Positions 17,236 to 25,317 of a stretch of DNA of 64,000 nt are shown here, piece after piece. The notes beneath the pieces are model-generated. The model ran no database searches and was not told the DNA's origin. It was given only the letters and a program-made list of their open reading frames with translations. Made by a program: the position numbers and the translations under genes. Location of the stretch: contig NZ_CP022297.1 in assembly GCF_017310015.1 (NCBI RefSeq), forward strand, positions 3,410,001 to 3,474,000, in the 5' to 3' direction. Every line of letters begins with the position of its first letter. The first letter of the stretch is position 1. The DNA comes from Marinobacterium iners (GTDB taxonomy: Bacteria > Pseudomonadota > Gammaproteobacteria > Pseudomonadales > Balneatricaceae).

Positions 17236-20200
17236 TGCAGGAACAGCTACTCGATTTTGCCGTCAGTGATGAACTGGCCGGGTTCCGTCTGCATCGGCTG
17301 GAGGTCTACAACTGGGGCACCTTTGACAAGCATGTCTGGTCGCTTGCGCCCGGTGGCCACAACAGTCTGCTCACCGGCGATATCGGCTCCGGAAAATCCA
17401 CCCTGGTGGATGCGGTCACCACCCTGCTGGTCCCCGCGCAAAAAATCGCCTACAACAAGGCCGCCGGTGCCGACAGCAAGGAACGTACCTTGCGCTCCTA
17501 TGTGCTGGGCTACTACAAGTCCGAACGCAACGACAGCGGTCACAGCGCCAAACCGGTGGCACTGCGCGATCACAACAGTTTCTCCGTTATCCTCGGTCAC
17601 TTCCGCAATGAAGGCTATGATCAGGACGTGACCCTGGCGCAGGTGTTCTGGTGCCGTGATACCGGCAGTCAACCGCAGCGCTTCTATATAGTGGCCGACA
17701 AGGTGATGAGCATCGCCGCCGATTTCTCGGGCTTTGGCAGCGACATCAACCAGCTGCGCAAACGCCTGCGCAACCTGTCTGCCGTCGAAGGGCCGTTTGA
17801 CGCCTTTCCCGCCTATGAAGCTGCCTTTCGCCGCCGTTTCGGCATCGAGAACGCTCAGGCGATGGAGCTGTTTCATCAGACGGTATCGATGAAATCCGTC
17901 GGCAATCTCACCGACTTTGTGCGCGAGCACATGCTGGAAGCCTTTGATGTTCAGGCCCGCATCGATGCCCTGATCGGCCATTTTGAAGACCTCAACCGTG
18001 CCCACGAAGCCGTGCTCAAGGCGCGGGATCAGGTGGAGCGCCTGTCGCCGCTGATCGAGGACTGCGACCGTTATCACCGCGTCAGCGATCAGGCGCGCCA
18101 CTGGCGCGAGTGCCGCGACAGCCTGCAACCCTATTTCGCTGCGCTCAAGGCCGAGCTGATCGAAAAGCGCTTGAGTAACCTTGATGCGGACGCGCAGCGC
18201 CTCGATGCCCGTATCACTCAGCAGACTCAGCAGCTGCAACAGCAGCGCGGTGAACGTGACCAGTTGAAGAACGCCATTGCCGCCAACGGCGGTGATCGAC
18301 TGGAGCGGCTCAAGGCCGAACTTAACGAGCGCAATCAGGAACTGAGCAAGCGCCGCAACCGCGCCGAGCGCTACGCCCTGCTGGCCGAGCCACTGGGTCT
18401 GCCCACCACACCGGACCTGGACAGCTTTATCGCCAGTCGCCGACAGGCACAGCAACAGCGCAACGAGATCGATCAGCAGGAAGCCCAGTTGCAGAACGAC
18501 CGCACCGATCAGGCCGTCGAACTGCAGCAGCTCAAACAGAGCCATCAGGCCCTGAGTGAAGAGATAGCCTCTCTGAAGCAACGGCGCAGCAATATCGACT
18601 CGCGCCAGATTGAGATCCGACGTCTGTTATGCGAATCCCTGGGCGTGGACGAGCACGAGATGCCCTTTGCTGGTGAGCTGATCCAGGTACGGGAATCCGA
18701 ACAACAGTGGGAAGGGGTTGCCGAGCGTCTGCTACACAATTTCGGCCTGTCGCTGCTGGTGCCCGAGCATCTTTATCCACAGGTGGCCGAATGGGTCGAC
18801 CGGACCCGTCTGCGCGGACGGCTGGTGTACTACCGTGTCCGTACCGACCGCACTCTGGCACCGGCTGCGCCCCTGCCGGACTCCCTCGCCGACAAACTGG
18901 AGATCAAGCCCGACAGCGAGTTTTACTCTTGGCTGGAACAGGAACTGAGCAAGCGTTTCGACCATATCTGCTGTGAGTCGCTGGATCGCTTTCGTCGTGA
19001 GCACAAGGCCGTCACCCTGGCCGGGCAGATCAAGGCCGGTGGCCAGCGTCACGAGAAGGACGACCGCCACCGTCTGGATGATCGCAGCCGCTATGTACTG
19101 GGCTGGAGCAACGAAGCCAAGATCACCGCACTGGAGCAGCAGGCGGCTACGCTTGAGCGCAGCATGCAGGGCATCGCCGCTCGGCTGGCCGAGCTGGAAC
19201 AGCAACTGCGTGCGCTTGGCAATAACAAAACTCTGCTGGACAAGATTCAGGAATTTACCGATTTTGACGAGTTGAACTGGCAGCAGCTCGCCCGCCTGAT
19301 TGAGGAGCTGAGTAGCGAGCTCAAGGCGCTGGAAGCCAGCTCAGACCAACTCAAAACCCTGACCGCCCAGCTCAACACCCTGGAAACCGCCATCAGCGAA
19401 ACCGAATCGGCTCTCGACACCTTGAAGGCCGAGCTGACCACCAACAGGGTCAACTGCCAACAGGCGCAGGCTTTGCTCGACAGTTGCCGTGAGGTTCTGG
19501 AGCCCTTTGTTGTCGAGGTGCTGGCCGCCATTCGAGCCGAACTGGATCCGCTGCGAACCGAGGCTTTGGGCGAACACCGGCTAACCGTGGAGGCCTGCGA
19601 CAACCGCGAGCGTGACCTGCGAAGTTGGCTGCAAGCCAAAATCGACAGCGAGGATCGCCGCCTGAAAGACCTGGGTGAGCGCATCGTGAAGGCGATGGAA
19701 AACTACCGCCATGCCTACCCGCTGGAGACTCAGGAAGTGGATGCGCGCATCGAAGCCGTCGACGAATACCGCCAGATGCTGACCCAACTGCAGGCCGACG
19801 ACCTGCCCCGCTTTGCCGAACGCTTCAAAGCGCTGCTGAACGAAAACACCATCCGCGAAGTAGCCGGTTTCCAGTCCAAGTTGAAAAGCGAACGCCAGAC
19901 CATTCAGGAGCGGATCGAACGGATCAACCGCTCACTGGCCGATATCGAATACAACCCGGGGCGCTATATCCTGCTGGAGGCTCAGGCCAACCAGGATGCG
20001 GATATCCGCGACTTCCAGCAACAGTTGCGTGCCTGCACTGAAGGCAGCCTGACCGGTTCGGAAGAGGAGCAGTATGCCGAGAACAAGTTCCTGCAGGTCA
20101 AGGCGATCATCGACCGCTTCCGCGGCCGTGAAGGCACCACTGAGCTGGATAAACGCTGGACCCGTAAGGTGACCGACGTGCGCAACTGGTTCCAGTTTGC

Positions 20201-20606
20201 CGCCTCAGAGCGTTGGCAGGAGGACAACAGCGAACACGAACATTACACCGATTCCGGCGGTAAATCCGGTGGCCAGAAGGAAAAGCTGGCCTACACCGTG
20301 CTTGCCGCCAGCCTGGCCTATCAGTTCGGGTTGGAATGGGGCGCAGTACGCTCGCGCAGCTTCCGCTTCGTGGTGATCGACGAAGCCTTCGGTCGCGGCT
20401 CGGACGAGTCGGCGCGCTACGGTCTGGAGCTGTTCCAGAAACTCAACCTGCAGCTGCTGATCGTCACCCCGTTGCAGAAGATCCATATCATCGAACCCTA
20501 TGTGGCCAGCGTGGGCTTTGTCCACAACCCCGAAGGGCGCGACTCTCAGGTACGTAACCTGAGTATCGAGGAATACCAGGCGGAGCGTGATGCACACACC
20601 TTATGA
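17235..20606 (+). CDS. jetC: Wadjet SMC-like ATPase JetC
   Basis: JetC is the SMC-family motor that extrudes plasmid DNA loops before cleavage. The 1123-residue protein has Walker A GDIGSGKST at residues 48-56. Two long coiled-coil arms follow (about 300-450 and 640-900, rich in Q, E, L and R) around a hinge. The head is completed by SGGKSGGQKEKLAYTV (signature) and FRFVVIDEAFGRG (Walker B). MukB-like proteins are similar, but the gene order fixes it as JetC. Its stop overlaps the jetD ATG (ATGA). Confidence 0.95.
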   Translation: MQEQLLDFAVSDELAGFRLHRLEVYNWGTFDKHVWSLAPGGHNSLLTGDIGSGKSTLVDAVTTLLVPAQKIAYNKAAGADSKERTLRSYVLGYYKSERNDSGHSAKPVALRDHNSFSVILGHFRNEGYDQDVTLAQVFWCRDTGSQPQRFYIVADKVMSIAADFSGFGSDINQLRKRLRNLSAVEGPFDAFPAYEAAFRRRFGIENAQAMELFHQTVSMKSVGNLTDFVREHMLEAFDVQARIDALIGHFEDLNRAHEAVLKARDQVERLSPLIEDCDRYHRVSDQARHWRECRDSLQPYFAALKAELIEKRLSNLDADAQRLDARITQQTQQLQQQRGERDQLKNAIAANGGDRLERLKAELNERNQELSKRRNRAERYALLAEPLGLPTTPDLDSFIASRRQAQQQRNEIDQQEAQLQNDRTDQAVELQQLKQSHQALSEEIASLKQRRSNIDSRQIEIRRLLCESLGVDEHEMPFAGELIQVRESEQQWEGVAERLLHNFGLSLLVPEHLYPQVAEWVDRTRLRGRLVYYRVRTDRTLAPAAPLPDSLADKLEIKPDSEFYSWLEQELSKRFDHICCESLDRFRREHKAVTLAGQIKAGGQRHEKDDRHRLDDRSRYVLGWSNEAKITALEQQAATLERSMQGIAARLAELEQQLRALGNNKTLLDKIQEFTDFDELNWQQLARLIEELSSELKALEASSDQLKTLTAQLNTLETAISETESALDTLKAELTTNRVNCQQAQALLDSCREVLEPFVVEVLAAIRAELDPLRTEALGEHRLTVEACDNRERDLRSWLQAKIDSEDRRLKDLGERIVKAMENYRHAYPLETQEVDARIEAVDEYRQMLTQLQADDLPRFAERFKALLNENTIREVAGFQSKLKSERQTIQERIERINRSLADIEYNPGRYILLEAQANQDADIRDFQQQLRACTEGSLTGSEEEQYAENKFLQVKAIIDRFRGREGTTELDKRWTRKVTDVRNWFQFAASERWQEDNSEHEHYTDSGGKSGGQKEKLAYTVLAASLAYQFGLEWGAVRSRSFRFVVIDEAFGRGSDESARYGLELFQKLNLQLLIVTPLQKIHIIEPYVASVGFVHNPEGRDSQVRNLSIEEYQAERDAHTL

Positions 20607-21787
20607 GCTGGACTGAACTGGAGGAGATCAGGGCGCGGCTGAACAAGGCCTGGGCCAAGGGCAAACTGTTGCGCTCGCCATTGGACAACGACGATGGCTG
20701 GCCCCTGCGCTACCCACTGCGTCACCCGGCGGCAGGTGAGCTGGGCAGCCGTTTTGCCGAGGCACAAAAATGGGTACAGCGCTGGTGTGCCCATGAAGAA
20801 AAACACGACTTCCAGCTGGATTGGCGTGACATCAACTCCCGCGACATCGGCCGTAATGAACTGCCGGTGGCAATACAGTTTGACTACCCCGAAGATGCAC
20901 AGGCGTTGATCGGCAAGCGCCGTGCCGGTCGGCACTATACACAGCTGTGCGAGCAGATCACCACATCCTGCCCGGATCTGCTTGACTGGTGCGCGCGTAA
21001 GCCTCTGGCCGTGCTTGAGCTTCAGCCTGCCTGGTCCCGGCTGCTGAACGTTGTACACTGGCTACGCCAACACCCACGCCCGAATGTGTATATCCGCCAG
21101 CTGGAACTGCCCTGCGTGGATACCAAGTTCATTGAAAGCCACAAAAAGGTGCTGGGCGAACTGCTTGATGAGGTCCTGCCCGCCGGGCAGATCGACAGCG
21201 GTGCCCGGGGTGTCAGCGGTTTCGAGCAGCGCTACGGATTTCTCAACAAACCTGCGCAGATCCGCTTTCGCCTGCTCGACACAGCGCTCTATATCCAGGG
21301 GATGAACGACCTGCAGATCCCGGTGACGGACTTCGCCAGGCTGACATTGCCAGTGCAACGGATTGTAATCACCGAAAACGAGATCAACGGCCTCGCCCTG
21401 CCAAACATGCCCGGTGCAATGGTCATCTTCGGGCTGGGCTATGGGCTGGACAGTCTCAAGCAGGTTGAGTGGCTGGCCGACAAGGCGATTTATTACTGGG
21501 GCGATCTCGATACTCACGGCTTTGCCATGCTGGATCAGTTGCGCAGCTACTTCCCGCAGACCCAGTCATTGCTGATGGACCGCGCCACCCTGCTGGTTCA
21601 CGAACCGCTGTGGGGTGAGGAGCCGAAACCAACCCGCAAGCGGCTGTCACGTCTGACTGATCACGAGCAGGCGTTGTATGAAGATCTGTGTCTGGACCGG
21701 CTGGCACCGGCCCTGCGGCTGGAGCAGGAAAGGATCGGCTTTGAGCATGTGAAGGCGGCACTGGCGGGTTTAGGGGGCGGTACCTAA
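20603..21787 (+). CDS. jetD: Wadjet nuclease JetD (DUF3322/DUF2220, Toprim)
   Basis: JetD is the Toprim nuclease that cuts DNA once the SMC complex has extruded it. The 394-residue protein has an N-terminal DUF3322-like domain and a C-terminal Toprim fold. The latter shows RIVITENEINGLA (catalytic glutamate) and YYWGDLDTHGFAML (DxD metal motif), so it appears catalytically intact. It closes the operon. Its last four bases overlap the end of a convergent antitoxin gene. Confidence 0.93.
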   Translation: MSWTELEEIRARLNKAWAKGKLLRSPLDNDDGWPLRYPLRHPAAGELGSRFAEAQKWVQRWCAHEEKHDFQLDWRDINSRDIGRNELPVAIQFDYPEDAQALIGKRRAGRHYTQLCEQITTSCPDLLDWCARKPLAVLELQPAWSRLLNVVHWLRQHPRPNVYIRQLELPCVDTKFIESHKKVLGELLDEVLPAGQIDSGARGVSGFEQRYGFLNKPAQIRFRLLDTALYIQGMNDLQIPVTDFARLTLPVQRIVITENEINGLALPNMPGAMVIFGLGYGLDSLKQVEWLADKAIYYWGDLDTHGFAMLDQLRSYFPQTQSLLMDRATLLVHEPLWGEEPKPTRKRLSRLTDHEQALYEDLCLDRLAPALRLEQERIGFEHVKAALAGLGGGT

Positions 21788-22044
21788 GCCCGCAGCCGGT
21801 TGATCACATCCTGAAAAGGCTCAACGTCTTCCTGCTCAATCTGCCGTGTTCCAAGCGCAAGGATCTTGAGTAACGCCATCGTCTCTTGGGTTTGTTCATA
21901 GCTGTCGATCCCCTGAATGACCGCCTTGGCTTCACCATTTTGGGTAATCACCAACGGCCCTCCTTGATCGTCCAGCGTACGAACAACCTCCGCTGCATGC
22001 GCTTTAAGGTAGCTGATGGGCTTAATGTGCGTTGAAAGTTTCAT
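21784..22044 (-). CDS. Solitary Phd/YefM family antitoxin
   Basis: The 86-residue protein shows THIKPISYLKAHAAEVVRTL and GGPLVITQNGEAKAVIQGI, the Phd/YefM DNA-binding fold, plus a helical tail that could bind a RelE/ParE-like toxin. The ATG at 22044 has AGGAG six bases upstream and is preferred to the ATG at 22050. No toxin gene follows on this strand. The downstream side is jetD, read the other way and overlapping by four bases. It is either an orphan or a relic of a module cut by arrival of the Wadjet operon. Confidence 0.85.
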   Translation of the reverse strand: MKLSTHIKPISYLKAHAAEVVRTLDDQGGPLVITQNGEAKAVIQGIDSYEQTQETMALLKILALGTRQIEQEDVEPFQDVINRLRA

Positions 22045-22095
22045 GATCATCTCCTGCTCAGGCCAAATATAGCCCTTATTAAGCCCAGTAATCGA

Positions 22096-22563
22096 CTACA
22101 CCCAGCGCCGCGTCCCACGGCAATAAACCTCATACTCATCACCAAACAGTTCCTGCAGCACTCGCTCTTCCGGCCGGATCTGAAAGCGGGTGACATAGGC
22201 TACAAACCCCGCCAGCCAGAGCGGCGACAGCAGGTGCCCGAGTTGCAGCATCCATGCGGTCAGCAACAGCAGCAGTGCCAGATACATCGGGTTTCGGCTG
22301 AGCTTAAACACGCCGTAGGCCACCAGACAGCTGGTTTTTTCAGGGCAGTGCGGATGCACCGTAGTGCGCGCACGAAAGCAATGTAACACCGCCAAGGTAC
22401 CCATAACACCTGCCAGAACCACCGGAACCAAAATCCACAGCAGCGGCAGCTGGAACAACACCCCGCCCGGCCAGAGCCAGGCACCAAACCAGCCAAGACC
22501 CGCTGCCGTCAGGAACACCAGCGGTGGCGGTATCAGCAGTTCAAGCGGGTGTTGTTTGCGCAT
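22096..22563 (-). CDS. Membrane methyltransferase, isoprenylcysteine/phospholipid methyltransferase family
   Basis: The 155-residue protein has about four hydrophobic segments. The family's C-terminal motif set is present: GVFKLSRNPMYLALLLLL, then RFQIRPEERVLQELFGDEYEVY, where the RNPMY and EER...Y residues bind S-adenosylmethionine. Substrate cannot be told, as bacterial members act on diverse lipids or small molecules. It ends the rnz-side gene group and starts four bases downstream of rnz, suggesting co-transcription. Confidence 0.8.
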   Translation of the reverse strand: MRKQHPLELLIPPPLVFLTAAGLGWFGAWLWPGGVLFQLPLLWILVPVVLAGVMGTLAVLHCFRARTTVHPHCPEKTSCLVAYGVFKLSRNPMYLALLLLLTAWMLQLGHLLSPLWLAGFVAYVTRFQIRPEERVLQELFGDEYEVYCRGTRRWV

Positions 22564-22566
22564 GCT

Positions 22567-23583
22567 TTATTCCCTATTCGATACAGTGTGATTCGACCGC
22601 TGATCTCTGGCTTGCTCGCTCAAAAGAGATACCTCACCATTACGGGCTATACCATAGATCTCAAAATCCTGCGCCAGATAAAGCGTGCCGCTGTAATGAT
22701 GTGCCGCATCTGCACGCAGCAGCTCGATCGACAGATCGCGCGGACGCCTGGGCCTGAGCAGATAACGTGGGCTGAAATGGGTCAGCAGCAGCGCCGGGAT
22801 AGCGCGCGCCTCGGCGAAGCATGCCACCTGGGCAGCACAGCTGTGCTGCGGCTCAGGTCCTACCTGCTGCAGCACCTCTTCAGTGTAGGTCGCCTCATGC
22901 ACCAGCAGCTGCACGCCCTCGCAGGCCTCACCCAACAGTTCAGGTTGGTCGTTGTCACCGGCGACCACCACTGCCCGCGCAGGATACGAGGCGATGCAGT
23001 ATTCCCGCCCATCCAGCTCACGACCATCGGGTAACGTCACGTGCTCGCCCTGCTGCAAGCGGCCATACAACGGCGATGGCATCACCCTTTCTGCCTGCAG
23101 ACGCTCGGTATCCAGCCGTACCGGGACATGAGCCTCCTGCAGCCGATAGGCCCAGCACTCGGTACGATGGCTGAGTTCAGTCGCCGTGATGCTGAAGCCA
23201 CCCCGTTCCAGCTCCAATGTACGGGATACCTCAACAAACTCCAGCGGATAGTCGATGCGCAGTTCGGTATGCTCAATCACGGCCTGCAGATAACGCCAGA
23301 CCGCCGCCGGCCCCACCAGTGTCAGCGGCGCCGTACGCCCATTCAGCTGACAGGATGCCAGCAGCCCCGGCAAGCCGTAACAGTGATCGCCATGCACATG
23401 GGTGATCAGAACCGCCTGCAACTGCAGCGGTGACAGGCGAGTACGCAGCAGCTGATGCTGGGTCGCCTCACCGCAGTCCACCAGCACCCACTGCCGCCCT
23501 CGCTCGGGCTGAATGGCGGTAGCACTGACATTGCGCTGTCGGGTGGGGGCGCCGGATGAGGTGCCAAGAAAGGTGAGTTGCAT
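22567..23583 (-). CDS. rnz: Ribonuclease Z
   Basis: The 338-residue metallo-beta-lactamase-fold nuclease matures tRNA 3' ends. It starts MQLTFLGTSSGAPTRQRNVS and has the zinc motif HVHGDHCYG near residue 62. Later ligands include LVHEATY and LLTHFSPRY, with an exosite insertion between. Length is slightly above E. coli RNase Z/BN. The order sirtuin, rnz, methyltransferase with tiny gaps suggests one transcript. Confidence 0.94.
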   Translation of the reverse strand: MQLTFLGTSSGAPTRQRNVSATAIQPERGRQWVLVDCGEATQHQLLRTRLSPLQLQAVLITHVHGDHCYGLPGLLASCQLNGRTAPLTLVGPAAVWRYLQAVIEHTELRIDYPLEFVEVSRTLELERGGFSITATELSHRTECWAYRLQEAHVPVRLDTERLQAERVMPSPLYGRLQQGEHVTLPDGRELDGREYCIASYPARAVVVAGDNDQPELLGEACEGVQLLVHEATYTEEVLQQVGPEPQHSCAAQVACFAEARAIPALLLTHFSPRYLLRPRRPRDLSIELLRADAAHHYSGTLYLAQDFEIYGIARNGEVSLLSEQARDQRSNHTVSNRE

Positions 23584-23586
23584 GGG

Positions 23587-24333
23587 TTACTCCTCTGGGC
23601 CACCCAACCAACGCTCGACCCATTTGCGCACAGGTGAGCCGGCGCGGAACGCTTCCACGGCACCCATGCGGTAATGCTCGGTATAGGGTTTCTGACCCGA
23701 GCCAAGTATTCGGTCATAGGGACAGCTGTCTGTAGGATCGACATAGAGGATCGTCGCCGCGCCGTTACTGCCGCTGTAGGCCTCAAGGCAGAACTGGATC
23801 ACCGTTTCGCTGCTGCCGACCACCAGCACCAGATCATGTCGGGTCAATGAATTCATCAGGGTAAACAGGTCACGATAGACCGGCGCCACCTCACCGAAGA
23901 ACACCACATTAGGCTTGAAGTTCGGAGGGTGAACAACGTGATCAAACGCCTCATAGCCGATCGGTTGCACCTCATCTTCGGCCAGATTGACTAGCTCCAG
24001 CAGGTTGCCATGGATATGTACCACCTTCGAGCTGCCGGCACGTTCGTGCAAATCGTCCACGTTAGTGGTCATCAACGTCACCCGATCGCCGTAGCATTGC
24101 TGCAGTTCGGCAATCGCCTGATGCGCAGCGTTGGGTTCTAACCCTTGCAGCGCCGTGCGGCGGGCATTGTAGAATGCATGCACAAGGTCGTAATTTTGCT
24201 CGAAGGTGTCGATGTGACAGACATCCTCGATACGGTGATTGTGCCAAAGGCCATCCGGCCCGGTGCGAAAGGTGGGTACACCGGACTCGGCGGAAACACC
24301 GGCACCGGTAAAAATGATCAACCGCTTGGACAT
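23587..24333 (-). CDS. Sir2-family NAD-dependent protein deacylase, zinc motif absent
   Basis: The protein (248 residues from the ATG at 24333) has GAGVSAESGVPTFR, TTNVDDLHERAG and VVHIHGNLLEL with the catalytic histidine, so NAD binding and catalysis look intact. The segment after HIHG, where typical sirtuins have two cysteine pairs for zinc, contains no cysteine. The ATG at 24333 has an AGG six bases upstream. An in-frame ATG at 24348 overlaps the upstream gene's stop (ATGA) and is the alternative. Substrate is unknown. Confidence 0.87.
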   Translation of the reverse strand: MSKRLIIFTGAGVSAESGVPTFRTGPDGLWHNHRIEDVCHIDTFEQNYDLVHAFYNARRTALQGLEPNAAHQAIAELQQCYGDRVTLMTTNVDDLHERAGSSKVVHIHGNLLELVNLAEDEVQPIGYEAFDHVVHPPNFKPNVVFFGEVAPVYRDLFTLMNSLTRHDLVLVVGSSETVIQFCLEAYSGSNGAATILYVDPTDSCPYDRILGSGQKPYTEHYRMGAVEAFRAGSPVRKWVERWLGGPEE

Positions 24334-24344
24334 TGTTACCTGCT

Positions 24345-25088
24345 TCATGACTCGTTAACGGTGTTCAGCACCTGACGCTCCAGCTCGGCTGCCAGTGCCG
24401 GTTCGAGCTGCAGCGCGGTTGCCAGCTGGTTAAGCCAGGCACGCTCCATGGGGTTCTGTTCATCAATGATCGCGACACTGACGGCATAGATTTCACGCCG
24501 TGCCTGTGGTGAATCGGCACTGCGCGCCAGCGCATCGGCATCCAGCGGCGCATCAAACTGCTGCTGAATCCAGACATGCAGCTCGTCATCCGGCCCCAGG
24601 CTTTCAATCTTGCTGGTCAACAAGGCCCGCTCGGCTGCATCAACATGACCGTCTGCACGCGCCGCCATGATCATCGCCTGCAAAATCTCCAGCCCTCGCC
24701 GTTCCTGATCCGGCCCCTGCAGCTGCTCAAGCGGCTGCCCTTCCGGCTGGTTGCCGGCTGAAGGACTCGCTGCTGCCGATGCTGGAGACTGGGACTGATA
24801 GTTCTGATATGCCTTCCACGCCAGCACGCCGACTCCTGCCAGCGCACCATACTTCAGCGCCTTGCCACCCATCTTGCGACCACGCTTGGAACCCACCAGC
24901 AGCCCCAGCGCACCGCCACCGAGCAGGCTCTTCATATCGATCCCACCGGCACCACTGCCGCCAGAACCGCCCTTGAACTGCGAGGCCAGTTGGCTAACCA
25001 TTCGGTTAACATCACCGCCCCCGGTAGAGCCGCCCTGACCACCGGAGGCCTGGTTCATCAGTTGCTTCAGAATTGACATGGCATTCAT
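24345..25088 (-). CDS. DUF533/YebE-like TerB-fold protein
   Basis: The 247-residue protein has a glycine-rich N-terminal part with GGGALGLLVGSKRGRKMGGKALKYGALAGVG, a possible membrane-associating segment, and a low-complexity proline/alanine linker. The C-terminal helical domain (about 125-247) resembles YebE/TerB proteins (AMIMAARADGHVDAAERA). Function of the family is not settled. It is the first gene of a minus-strand group with the sirtuin, rnz and methyltransferase. Start is uncertain between ATG at 25088 and 25079. Confidence 0.8.
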   Translation of the reverse strand: MNAMSILKQLMNQASGGQGGSTGGGDVNRMVSQLASQFKGGSGGSGAGGIDMKSLLGGGALGLLVGSKRGRKMGGKALKYGALAGVGVLAWKAYQNYQSQSPASAAASPSAGNQPEGQPLEQLQGPDQERRGLEILQAMIMAARADGHVDAAERALLTSKIESLGPDDELHVWIQQQFDAPLDADALARSADSPQARREIYAVSVAIIDEQNPMERAWLNQLATALQLEPALAAELERQVLNTVNES

Positions 25089-25317
25089 AGGCTTTTGCGC
25101 GAGAACCCCGTTTCGGTCTGGCCGTTGGCCTCAAATACGGGGTGGGATAGCACGGGGCTGAGCCCCACCTGTTCTCGCTCCTCCCTTTTGGCTTGCTATC
25201 TTGGGTTGGGGTTTGTAATGGTATGTGGATACACCGGCTGTTGTGATTTATCAACTGCAAAAGCAGAAACAGTACTGATTTGGATAACACTTCAAAGGAA
25301 TGGTCAATTTTATTAAC

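Noticed and set aside
25089..25317. Gene or mobile element between the DUF533-like gene and the array
   Set aside because: Only short frames and a weak CCCCGT/ACGGGG hairpin are visible. I see nothing assignable beyond the array's trailing flank.
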